From assembly GCA_014360105.1 (NCBI GenBank), contig JACIYD010000084.1, positions 1 to 6,818 of the forward strand: a stretch of 6,818 bases of DNA. Direction: 5' to 3'. A program made the position numbers and the translations under genes. Positions 1-5,414 of the stretch are shown here, in pieces (positions within the stretch are counted from its first letter, which is position 1; every line of letters starts with the position of its first letter). Origin of the DNA: Clostridia bacterium (lineage in GTDB: Bacteria > Bacillota > DSM-521 > Neomoorellales > SLTJ01). A model generated the notes under the pieces. That model saw only the letters and a program-made list of their open reading frames with translations. It was not told where the DNA came from and made no database searches.

Positions 1-132
1 ACGTGAAGAGGCGAGGTTGGTTCCTACCGTAAGTACCCAGACTACGTCCGCTTCTCGCGCCCGGGCGAGCACCAGGTCAAGGTCGGCCGCAAAGCGCGCA
101 TCGTCGAGATGCGCATGGCTGTCGACCAGCAT
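1..132 (-). CDS. tatD: TatD-family metal-dependent DNase, N-terminal part (cut by window edge)
   Basis: Only the first 44 codons are in the window and the frame is still open at base 1. The peptide begins MLVDSHAHLDDARFAADLDL, and H6 and H8 form the HxH metal-binding motif that opens TatD-type amidohydrolase-fold nucleases. The visible part ends in a VLTVGTNLASSR stretch like the VGTDLESS region of the family. TatD proteins are cytoplasmic metal-dependent 3'-5' exonucleases/DNases linked to DNA repair and turnover. The ATG is at 132-130. An AGGCGG ribosome-binding site overlaps the metG stop codon, and the gap between the two genes is 13 bases. It is therefore probably co-transcribed with metG, as in the Bacillus metS-yabD order. 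The family call is firm; the exact substrate is not visible here. Confidence 0.87.
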   Translation of the reverse strand, partial: MLVDSHAHLDDARFAADLDLVLARAREADVVWVLTVGTNLASSR

Positions 133-145
133 ATTAACGTTCCGC

Positions 146-2086
146 CTAGGTAATTTTACTGCCGCTGGCGATGGGCCGGTCCACCGTCAAAAGGCTGATT
201 GCCTCGCCGTCACTGGCCGCCAGGATCATCCCCTGCGAGGTAATGCCTCGTAACTTGGCCGGCTGCAGGTTGGCCAAAAGCACCACCTGCCGGCCTACCA
301 GTTCTTCCGGCTGGTAGACTTGGGCGATGCCGGCGACCACCGTCCGTTCTTCCTCGCCTACCCTCAACGCTAGCTTCAACAACCGGTCCGTACCCGCAAC
401 CCGCTCTGCGGCCTCAACCTCGGCCACACGTAAATCCAGTCTGGCAAAATCGTCAATGGAAACCGTTGCCATCTCTGTGAGGGTCACCTCTTTTCGGGGT
501 GTTATCTGCGGGACCGTGCTGGCGGGGGTCGCGGCTTCGGCCACCGGTGCCGCTACCCCCTCTTGTCTCGGAAAGAGTGGCGCCTTGCGCTTCACCTTTG
601 CTCCTGGCGGGAAGGAGCCCCAGCGGTGAATGCTCTCCCACTCCTGCAACTGGGGTGCCGCTTCCAGACCCAACTGGGGCCAGACCCGTGGCGGCAGGCC
701 GGGCATGAAAGGCGCGAGGAGCACAGTCAGCACTCGCAGGGTCTCGACCAGGTGGTAAAGCACGGTGTGCAGGCGCTCCGTCTGTTTCTCCCGGGCCAGA
801 TTCCAGGGAGCGGCCTCGTCCACATACTTGTTTGCCCGGTCGACCACTTCCCAGATCGCCGCCAGAGCACCGGCAAAATCCAGCCGCTCGAGCTCTTGCT
901 CTGTCCGGGCAATTGAATGGCGGACCACCGCTGCCAACTCGGTTTCTCTCTCCGTTGCCGGCCCCGGTACCGGCACGACTCCGCCCGCATAGCGCTCGAC
1001 CATGGCCAGGCTTCGGCTGAAAAGGTTACCCAGATCGTTGGCCAGGTCGCGGTTGTAGCGTTCCACCAGGGCCTCTTCCGTGTAATAGCCGTCCGCCCCG
1101 TAGGGAAGCTCGCGGAGCAAGAAGTACCGAATAGCATCGGCGCCGTATTTCTCAATGAGCACCATGGGGTCGACCACGTTGCCCTTGGACTTGGACATTT
1201 TCCCGCCGCTAACCATCAGCCATCCGTGGCCGAAGACCCGGCGCGGAGGTGCCACCCCGGCGGCCATGAGCATAATCGGCCAGATGATCGTGTGGAAGCG
1301 AACGATGTCCTTGCCTACCAGGTGGGTGACCGCCGGCCAGTATTTCTCGAACTTCTCCTGCTCTGAGGTTCCCCAGCCCAGAGCAGAGATGTAGTTGGTG
1401 AGCGCGTCGAACCAGACGTAAATAACGTGCTTCGGGTCGCCCGGCACGGGAATACCCCAGTCAAAAGTGGTGCGCGAGATACAGAGATCCTCCAGCCCGC
1501 CCCTGACAAAGCTAATCATCTCGTTCCGCCGGGAAGGCGGCTGGATGAAATCGGGGTTCTCTTCGACAAAGCGCAACCATTGGTCGGCATACCGGCCGAG
1601 GCGGAAGAAATAGCCCTCCTCGGCTACCTTTTCTACCGGCCGGCCACAATCCGGGCAACACCCCTGCGCCAGCCTTGTTTCGGTCCAAAAAGTTTCACAG
1701 GGGGTGCAGTACCAGCCGTGGTAGGTCGATTTGTAGATGTCGCCTTGAGCCTCGAGCCGGCGGAAAAGCGTTTGTACCGCCTTCTTGTGCCGTTCCTCGG
1801 TAGTACGTAAAAAGTCATCGTAAGAGATGCCCAGTTGTCGCCAAAGTTCTTGAAAGGTGGCAACAATCCGGTCGACGTATTCTTGGGGACTTATCCCGGC
1901 CTCGGCCGCCTTACGCTGAATTTTTTGCCCGTGCTCGTCGGATCCTGTGAGAAACCAGACATCATACCCGCGCATCCGTTTATAACGGGCAATGGTGTCG
2001 GCCATGGTCGTAGTAAGGGCGTGCCCGATATGCAGCCGGTCGCTAGGATAGTAGATAGGGGTTGTCACATAGAAAGGTTCCGCCAC
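146..2086 (-). CDS. metG: Methionyl-tRNA synthetase with C-terminal tRNA-binding domain
   Basis: Cytoplasmic class I aminoacyl-tRNA synthetase that charges tRNA-Met with methionine using ATP; 646 residues from the chosen start, usual for the long bacterial form. HIGH is at residues 19-22, KMSKS at 296-300, and a zinc knuckle uses C127, C130, C144 and C147. The anticodon-binding helical part contains NKYVDEAAPW at about 419-428. A Pro/Ala-rich linker (about 498-535) leads to a Trbp111-like OB tRNA-binding domain at about 543-646. I chose GTG at 2086 because GGGGAGG lies 7 bases before it. The in-frame TTG at 2092 would add two residues but is only one base from that site. An own promoter precedes it with a leader of only about 20 bases, and tatD follows. 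No T-box leader is present. Confidence 0.97.
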   Translation of the reverse strand: MAEPFYVTTPIYYPSDRLHIGHALTTTMADTIARYKRMRGYDVWFLTGSDEHGQKIQRKAAEAGISPQEYVDRIVATFQELWRQLGISYDDFLRTTEERHKKAVQTLFRRLEAQGDIYKSTYHGWYCTPCETFWTETRLAQGCCPDCGRPVEKVAEEGYFFRLGRYADQWLRFVEENPDFIQPPSRRNEMISFVRGGLEDLCISRTTFDWGIPVPGDPKHVIYVWFDALTNYISALGWGTSEQEKFEKYWPAVTHLVGKDIVRFHTIIWPIMLMAAGVAPPRRVFGHGWLMVSGGKMSKSKGNVVDPMVLIEKYGADAIRYFLLRELPYGADGYYTEEALVERYNRDLANDLGNLFSRSLAMVERYAGGVVPVPGPATERETELAAVVRHSIARTEQELERLDFAGALAAIWEVVDRANKYVDEAAPWNLAREKQTERLHTVLYHLVETLRVLTVLLAPFMPGLPPRVWPQLGLEAAPQLQEWESIHRWGSFPPGAKVKRKAPLFPRQEGVAAPVAEAATPASTVPQITPRKEVTLTEMATVSIDDFARLDLRVAEVEAAERVAGTDRLLKLALRVGEEERTVVAGIAQVYQPEELVGRQVVLLANLQPAKLRGITSQGMILAASDGEAISLLTVDRPIASGSKIT

Positions 2087-2093
2087 CGTCAAT

Positions 2094-2100
2094 CCTCCCC
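2094..2100 (-). promoter_or_regulatory. Ribosome-binding site of metG (decides the start)
   Basis: On the minus strand GGGGAGG ends 7 bases before the GTG at 2086 but only one base before the in-frame TTG at 2092. This spacing favours the GTG. A second GGGAGG lies further upstream (2106-2111), but it is 13 bases from the TTG and sits at the predicted transcript start. Confidence 0.75.
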
Positions 2101-2113
2101 TGTTACCTCCCTA

Positions 2114-2141
2114 ATGATATCACGCCCAAAGTAGCTGTCAA
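2114..2141 (-). promoter_or_regulatory. metG-tatD promoter, extended -10, sigma-A type
   Basis: On the minus strand a perfect -35 TTGACA (2141-2136) is followed by a 16-base spacer and the -10 TATCAT (2119-2114, 5 of 6 to consensus). A TGn immediately upstream makes it an extended -10. Transcription would start near 2107, giving a leader of about 20 bases. It is back to back with the abrB promoter, with 16 bases between the two -35 boxes. Predicted from motifs only. Confidence 0.78.
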
Positions 2142-2157
2142 GTTGAATAGGAAAGTA

Positions 2158-2186
2158 TTGACTTTAAATGCAAACGCTGGTACGAT
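2158..2186 (+). promoter_or_regulatory. abrB promoter, extended -10, sigma-A type
   Basis: TTGACT (2158-2163), a 17-base spacer, then TACGAT (2181-2186, 4 of 6 to TATAAT). TGG directly upstream of the -10 gives an extended -10. The start would be near 2193, about 39 bases before the abrB ATG. It is divergent from the metG promoter, so a protein bound between them could affect both. Predicted from motifs only. Confidence 0.7.
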
Positions 2187-2198
2187 TAGGTATAGAGA

Positions 2199-2205
2199 TG
2201 TCGAA
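2199..2205 (+). promoter_or_regulatory. Candidate Spo0A box in the abrB leader
   Basis: TGTCGAA is an exact match to the 7-base Spo0A-box core (TGNCGAA). It lies roughly 6-12 bases downstream of the predicted abrB transcription start. In B. subtilis, phosphorylated Spo0A represses abrB by binding 0A boxes downstream of the abrB start sites, so motif and position agree with that known circuit. I see only one clear box here. Binding is inferred. Confidence 0.6.
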
Positions 2206-2231
2206 ACCTGCAAGCAAAGGGAGAGGAGAAA

Positions 2232-2483
2232 ATGATCAAGTCGACAGGCATCGTACGTAAGGTGGACGAGCTCGGTCGTGTCGTCATCCCCATCGAGTTG
2301 CGCCGCACGCTTGGCATCGACGAAAGGGACGCGCTGGAAATCTACGTCGACCAGGAGAAGATCATCCTCAAAAAGTACCAGCCGGCGTGTATTTTCTGCG
2401 GAAACGCCGAAGACGTGACCAACTTCCGCGGAAAAAACGTCTGCCGTGAGTGCTTGAACATGATGGCCTCACAGGCTGTTTAG
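2232..2483 (+). CDS. abrB: Transition-state regulator AbrB with Cys4 C-terminus
   Basis: DNA-binding regulator of 83 residues. Residues 1-50 (STGIVRKVDELGRVVIPIEL onward to EKIILKKYQ) are nearly identical to the swapped-hairpin AbrB DNA-binding domain of B. subtilis, where AbrB dimers or tetramers repress post-exponential and sporulation genes. The C-terminal half differs from the B. subtilis multimerisation domain. It has C53-x2-C56 and C71-x2-C74, a probable zinc-ribbon-like module that I recall from clostridial AbrB proteins. The ATG at 2232 follows AAAGGGAGAGGAG, with GGGAG 8 bases upstream. The gene is the only plus-strand gene, divergent from metG and convergent with rsmI. It has its own promoter, a candidate Spo0A box in its leader and a terminator 49 bases after its stop. 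It could be a paralogue such as an Abh-type regulator, but the location supports AbrB. Confidence 0.95.
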   Translation: MIKSTGIVRKVDELGRVVIPIELRRTLGIDERDALEIYVDQEKIILKKYQPACIFCGNAEDVTNFRGKNVCRECLNMMASQAV

Positions 2484-2516
2484 GGACAAGCCCCCGGCTT
2501 CACCGTTGTTAAAAGG

Positions 2517-3395
2517 TCAGTTTTTCCCGACCGGCGGTCCCTTCCCCGGGACCGCCTCTTTTTCCAATACGGCCCGGTAGAGTTCGCTTCGGGGAACGCC
2601 GTAGGCTCTGGCCACTTGGCGTACCGCGTGCGAGCGTCGCCACCCTTGGCGTTCCAATTCGCTTACTTCGCCGAGTAGCCTTTCCGGCGCTACACCCGAA
2701 ATCTTGCGCCGGCCGGCTACGACGATCACCATTTCCCCGCGGGGCACCTCTCGGCCGAACTCTTCCCATAACTGCTTTAGTGTACCACGGCGGACTTCCT
2801 CGTGCAGTTTGGTCAGTTCTCGCGCCACTGCTGCTTCGCGGTCACCAAAAAAAGCGCACATCTCGCCTAGCGTGTCCTGCAGCCGGTGCGGTGCTTCGTA
2901 AAAAACCATCGTCCTTTCTTCTTCTGCCAACTCCTCGAGCCGGTGCCGCCGGGCCGCCGCCTGCCGCGGCAGGAAGCCTTCAAAAACAAAACGGCGGGTC
3001 GGAAGCCCGGAGAGCACCAGGGCGGTGATAAGCGCGACCGGACCGGGCAAGGCGACCACCGGTATTCCTGCCTTGATGGCCACGCCGATGACCTTCTCCC
3101 CGGGATCGGAGATCCCCGGCGTTCCCGCTTCGCTCAGGAGGGCCACGTCTTTGCCCTGGCGCAAGAGTGTAAGCAAATACGGCGTACGGCTTGCCTCGTT
3201 ATGCTGGTGGCAACTGATCATCGGCGTACGAATGCGGTAGCGTGCCAGCAGGATGGCCGTCTTTCTTGTGTCCTCGGCCGCGATGAGATCCACCCGGCGC
3301 AAGATGCGCAAGACGCGGAGGGTGATGTCCTCCAGATTACCGATCGGGGTCGCGCAGACGTAAAGCGTTCCTGTAGTTTTAGCGCAAGTTTCCAC
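2517..3395 (-). CDS. rsmI: 16S rRNA (cytidine-1402-2'-O)-methyltransferase RsmI
   Basis: SAM-dependent tetrapyrrole-methylase-fold enzyme that 2'-O-methylates C1402 of 16S rRNA in the ribosomal P site. It is 292 residues, a usual family length. Diagnostic blocks are ATPIGNLEDITLRVLRILRRVDLIAAEDT (about 15-43), LLSEAGTPGISDPG (about 87-99), VALPGP (about 114-119, SAM-pocket loop) and FYEAPHR (about 165-171). A C-terminal helical segment, RRSHAVRQVARAYGVPRSELY (about 253-273), is typical of the family. The frame is open to 3638, but the protein resembles RsmI only from about codon 7 of the chosen start. GTG at 3395 has AGGAGG 9 bases upstream and was chosen. It overlaps the yabA end by 17 bases. 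The last 15 residues (EKEAVPGKGPPVGKN) lie past the conserved domain and contain the abrB terminator. Confidence 0.94.
   Translation of the reverse strand: METCAKTTGTLYVCATPIGNLEDITLRVLRILRRVDLIAAEDTRKTAILLARYRIRTPMISCHQHNEASRTPYLLTLLRQGKDVALLSEAGTPGISDPGEKVIGVAIKAGIPVVALPGPVALITALVLSGLPTRRFVFEGFLPRQAAARRHRLEELAEEERTMVFYEAPHRLQDTLGEMCAFFGDREAAVARELTKLHEEVRRGTLKQLWEEFGREVPRGEMVIVVAGRRKISGVAPERLLGEVSELERQGWRRSHAVRQVARAYGVPRSELYRAVLEKEAVPGKGPPVGKN
2533..2563 (+). terminator. Intrinsic terminator of abrB, inside the 3' end of rsmI
   Basis: A perfect 9-bp stem, GGCGGTCCC (2533-2541) with GGGACCGCC (2548-2556), encloses a TTCCCC loop and is followed by TCTTTTT (2557-2563). The T-tract is on the plus strand only; reading the minus strand, the bases after the hairpin are GGTCGGGAAAAA. 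It therefore terminates abrB transcription. It is embedded in codons of about residues 278-288 of convergent rsmI. Confidence 0.85.
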
Positions 3396-3696
3396 CCCGT
3401 TGCGCCTCCTCGGCCGCTTGGTTAAGCAAGGCAAGGCAGATGAGGCAACCCATGCCGCGGGCGAGGGGCCGCGCAAAATACGGGGGGCAAATGTGATAGC
3501 CTTCCCCGTAAAGCATACGCAAAGACGCCAGCCCCCGCCCGGGGGGTGTCTGGTAACATTCCTGGTAAAGCTGGGCGCGCAACTCCTCGTTTTCTTCCTG
3601 CAGGGCCCAGGCTTGTTGTCGCAGTTCCTGCACTTCACGGAGGAGGTGCATCAACCTGGCTTCGATCCGCGCCAGCGCCTCCGTTAGTGTCTCCAT
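3379..3696 (-). CDS. yabA: Replication-initiation control protein YabA
   Basis: Small protein of 105 residues, slightly shorter than the B. subtilis homologue (about 119). In Bacillus, YabA binds DnaA and the sliding clamp DnaN and limits re-initiation at the origin. Residues 1-45 form an amphipathic, Leu/Glu-rich coiled coil (ALARIEARLMHLLREVQELR onward), the usual tetramerisation stalk. The C-terminal zinc module is visible as H68-x-C70 and C84-x2-C87 (GYHICPPYFA ... GCLICLALL), matching the HxC...CxxC pattern of YabA. ATG at 3696 was chosen because the coiled coil begins there and GGAGG lies 3 bases upstream. It sits between ricT and rsmI, as in Bacillus apart from missing neighbours. It overlaps ricT by 62 bases. 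Sequence drift is high in this family, so the name rests on the zinc pattern plus synteny. Confidence 0.88.
   Translation of the reverse strand: METLTEALARIEARLMHLLREVQELRQQAWALQEENEELRAQLYQECYQTPPGRGLASLRMLYGEGYHICPPYFARPLARGMGCLICLALLNQAAEEAQRGGNLR
3405..3410 (-). promoter_or_regulatory. Ribosome-binding site of rsmI (decides the GTG start)
   Basis: AGGAGG on the minus strand lies 9 bases before the GTG at 3395 and inside the last codons of yabA. The in-frame region further upstream does not resemble RsmI, so this site marks the real start and suggests coupling to yabA translation. Confidence 0.7.
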
Positions 3697-4432
3697 CCGC
3701 CTCCTTCACCTCCCCGCCGGGACGCCTGTCGGCGCTCTCGGCCGCCTGCACGCGCTCCGCCCCGGCCGCCGCCGGGGTCTCTTCCCTACCCTCTTCATAA
3801 GAATCATTCTCGAAGCGCAGGCAGCACATCAGGCGGCCACAGATGCCCGAAATTTTCCCGGGATTGAGCGAGAGATTCTGGTCCTTCGCCATGCGGATGG
3901 AAACGGGGTCAAACTCACCGAGAAAGGAGGCGCAACAAAGCTCCCGTCCGCAGCAGCCCAGGCCGCCGAGCAATTTCGCCTCGTCACGTACGCCAATCTG
4001 CCGCAGTTCAATCCGTGTCCGAAAGATCGCCGCCAAGTCGCGTACCAACTGCCGGAAATCTACACGACCCTCGGCGGTGAAATAAAAGAGAAGCTTATTG
4101 CGATCAAAGGTATACTCGGCACCCACCAGTTTCATCGGCAGCCCGTGTTCCTCAATCTTCCGCTGACAGATGGCAAAAGCTTCTTTTTCACGTGCCGCGT
4201 TGGCCTTTGCCGTTTCCGCATCTTCCGGCGTAGCCCGGCGTATCACTTGCCGCAGCGGATTAACCACCTGTTCCGCCGGTACCTCTCTCGGACCGACGAC
4301 CACTTCGCCGTATTCCACCCCGCGCACCGTCTCGACGATTACCTTGTCGCCCACGGCAAGAGGCAACTGCCCCGGGTCAAAGTAATATATTTTACCGGCT
4401 CTGCGAAACCGGACACCTACCACTGTTACCAC
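3635..4432 (-). CDS. ricT: PSP1-domain protein RicT (YaaT)
   Basis: Cytoplasmic PSP1/RicT protein of 265 residues from the chosen start. In B. subtilis RicT (YaaT) with RicA and RicF forms an iron-sulfur complex needed for RNase Y-dependent mRNA maturation and for sporulation, biofilm and competence development. The N-terminus TVVGVRFRRAGKIYYFDPG is the family signature. A cysteine-rich core has C160, C161, C166 and C167 (GCCGRELCC) followed by C198, C203 and C204 (GICGRLMCCLRFE). Residues about 215-265 are a low-complexity Ala/Gly/Asp/Glu-rich tail without visible domain. GTG at 4432 was chosen: AAGGGAG lies 8 bases upstream and the family N-terminus starts there. An in-frame ATG at 4510 would add 26 basic residues unlike the family. 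It overlaps holB by 41 bases and yabA by 62. Confidence 0.93.
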   Translation of the reverse strand: MVTVVGVRFRRAGKIYYFDPGQLPLAVGDKVIVETVRGVEYGEVVVGPREVPAEQVVNPLRQVIRRATPEDAETAKANAAREKEAFAICQRKIEEHGLPMKLVGAEYTFDRNKLLFYFTAEGRVDFRQLVRDLAAIFRTRIELRQIGVRDEAKLLGGLGCCGRELCCASFLGEFDPVSIRMAKDQNLSLNPGKISGICGRLMCCLRFENDSYEEGREETPAAAGAERVQAAESADRRPGGEVKEADGDTNGGAGADRSQVDAPPP

Positions 4433-5414
4433 TGCTACTTCTCCCTTCTCCGTTTGACGCCGACGGCCACCCCAAAAGAACCTCTTCCCAAAGAAGCTGC
4501 TTCTGCGCATTCTGTGCTAGACGCTGCCAGGCTCGTACCAGACAGCGGCGCAAAGCGCCAAGTTCTGCGTGGGAAAGCATTCTGCCGGGCAGGTACGTCA
4601 CTAGGTCCGGATTGCGCAAAAGGTCCCTCGACCCGGTTTCCTGCCAGACCCACAGGTCTCGGAGCCAAACGAGGAATGCGCCTAAAGCGATTTCCGTCTC
4701 CCGGTTGGCCAATTCCCGCGCCAAGGAAAGGCGCTCCAGCAATGATCCCCGCCAAGCCTGTTGCCACCGCGCGAGCAGTGCCCGCCGTGCGGTCTCATCC
4801 GCCTGGAGTTTCTCGGCACGTGCCAGGCTTCCCCCGGCCAGGCTCGCCAGGAAGCCCGCTTGTTCCTCGCTTATTCCCCGATCCTTGAGAAAGGAAGCGA
4901 TCACCTGGCGCGGCAGCGGACGGAAGTTTACCGGCTGGCACCGCGAGCGGATGGTCGGCAAGAGGTCCTGCGGCCGGTCGCTCACCAGCACAAAAACGGC
5001 CCAGGGGGCGGGCTCTTCCAGACTTTTAAGCAAGGCGTTGGCTGCTTCCGGCGTCAATCGGTCGCCATCGGACAAAATGACTACCAGCCGCTGCCCTTCA
5101 TAAGGCTGGTAAAGCACCCGGCGGCGCACTTCACGGACCTGCTCAAGGTGGATGCTCTCGCCTTCCGGCACGATGTGAAGGACGTCCGGGTGCGTCCGGT
5201 TGGCGACTTTCCGGCACGCCGGACACGCGTCGCAGGCATCGCCACCCACGGGAGACAAGCAATTTAGCGCCTGAGCCCAAGCCAGGGCAGCCGTCTTTTT
5301 GCCCACCCCCGGTGGCCCGGAAAAAAGGTAGGCATGGCTTATCCGCTCCTCAAGCAAGGACCGTCGGAGCTGCTCCTTAGCAATCTCTTGGCCGAAAAGG
5401 TCCTGTAAGCGCAT
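4392..5414 (-). CDS. holB: DNA polymerase III clamp-loader subunit delta'
   Basis: Stator subunit of the clamp loader, which places the DnaN sliding clamp on primed DNA at the replication fork; 340 residues. The N-terminus MRLQDLFGQEIAKEQLRRSL and the block ISHAYLFSGPPGVGKKT carry a well-preserved P-loop (33-41). A zinc module follows with C52, C61, C64 and C67. LLKSLEEP is at 128-135 and the SRC motif at 157-159, which completes the neighbouring subunit's ATP site. The C-terminal helical collar domain runs to about 315, then a Ser/Gly/Arg-rich tail of about 25 residues, partly in the ricT overlap. DnaX is a relative with the same motifs, but length, lack of further domains and position after tmk indicate delta'. 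The ATG at 5414 lies inside tmk (38-base overlap) with only a weak GGG-type ribosome site, so coupling to tmk is likely. Confidence 0.95.
   Translation of the reverse strand: MRLQDLFGQEIAKEQLRRSLLEERISHAYLFSGPPGVGKKTAALAWAQALNCLSPVGGDACDACPACRKVANRTHPDVLHIVPEGESIHLEQVREVRRRVLYQPYEGQRLVVILSDGDRLTPEAANALLKSLEEPAPWAVFVLVSDRPQDLLPTIRSRCQPVNFRPLPRQVIASFLKDRGISEEQAGFLASLAGGSLARAEKLQADETARRALLARWQQAWRGSLLERLSLARELANRETEIALGAFLVWLRDLWVWQETGSRDLLRNPDLVTYLPGRMLSHAELGALRRCLVRAWQRLAQNAQKQLLWEEVLLGWPSASNGEGRSSSGNSGRCPVSQSR
4441..4447 (-). promoter_or_regulatory. Ribosome-binding site of ricT (decides the GTG start)
   Basis: AAGGGAG on the minus strand lies 8 bases before the GTG at 4432, inside the holB 3' end. 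It supports the shorter RicT over the in-frame ATG at 4510. Confidence 0.65.

Noticed and set aside
917..1366. Plus-strand open frame of 149 codons opposite metG
   Set aside because: It lies wholly inside the KMSKS region of metG on the other strand and shows no protein-like pattern.
2093..2231. Possible T-box or other riboswitch ahead of metG
   Set aside because: The promoter position leaves about 20 bases of leader and I see no T-box sequence or terminator/antiterminator pair.
2488..2500. Small inverted repeat AAGCC-CCC-GGCTT after the abrB stop
   Set aside because: The 5-bp stem has a 3-base loop and no T-tract on either strand; the strong hairpin at 2533-2563 explains abrB termination better.
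3095..3120. Inverted repeat around CCCCGGGATCGGAGATCCCCGG
   Set aside because: It is imperfect and falls on the conserved GTPGISDPGEK codons of RsmI; no T-tract or intergenic position supports a regulatory role.
2886..3425. Plus-strand open frame of 179 codons opposite rsmI
   Set aside because: It is antisense to the conserved catalytic core of RsmI with no recognisable domain.
3705..3785. GC-rich hairpin-prone stretch near the ricT 3' end
   Set aside because: No T-tract follows on either strand and it lies in the low-complexity tail codons of RicT; it is better explained by Ala/Gly/Arg codons.
4145..4888. Long plus-strand open frame (247 codons) opposite holB and ricT
   Set aside because: It is antisense to two clearly conserved genes, has low-complexity Pro/Arg-rich content and no ribosome-binding site or domain; GC-rich DNA readily keeps the opposite frame open.
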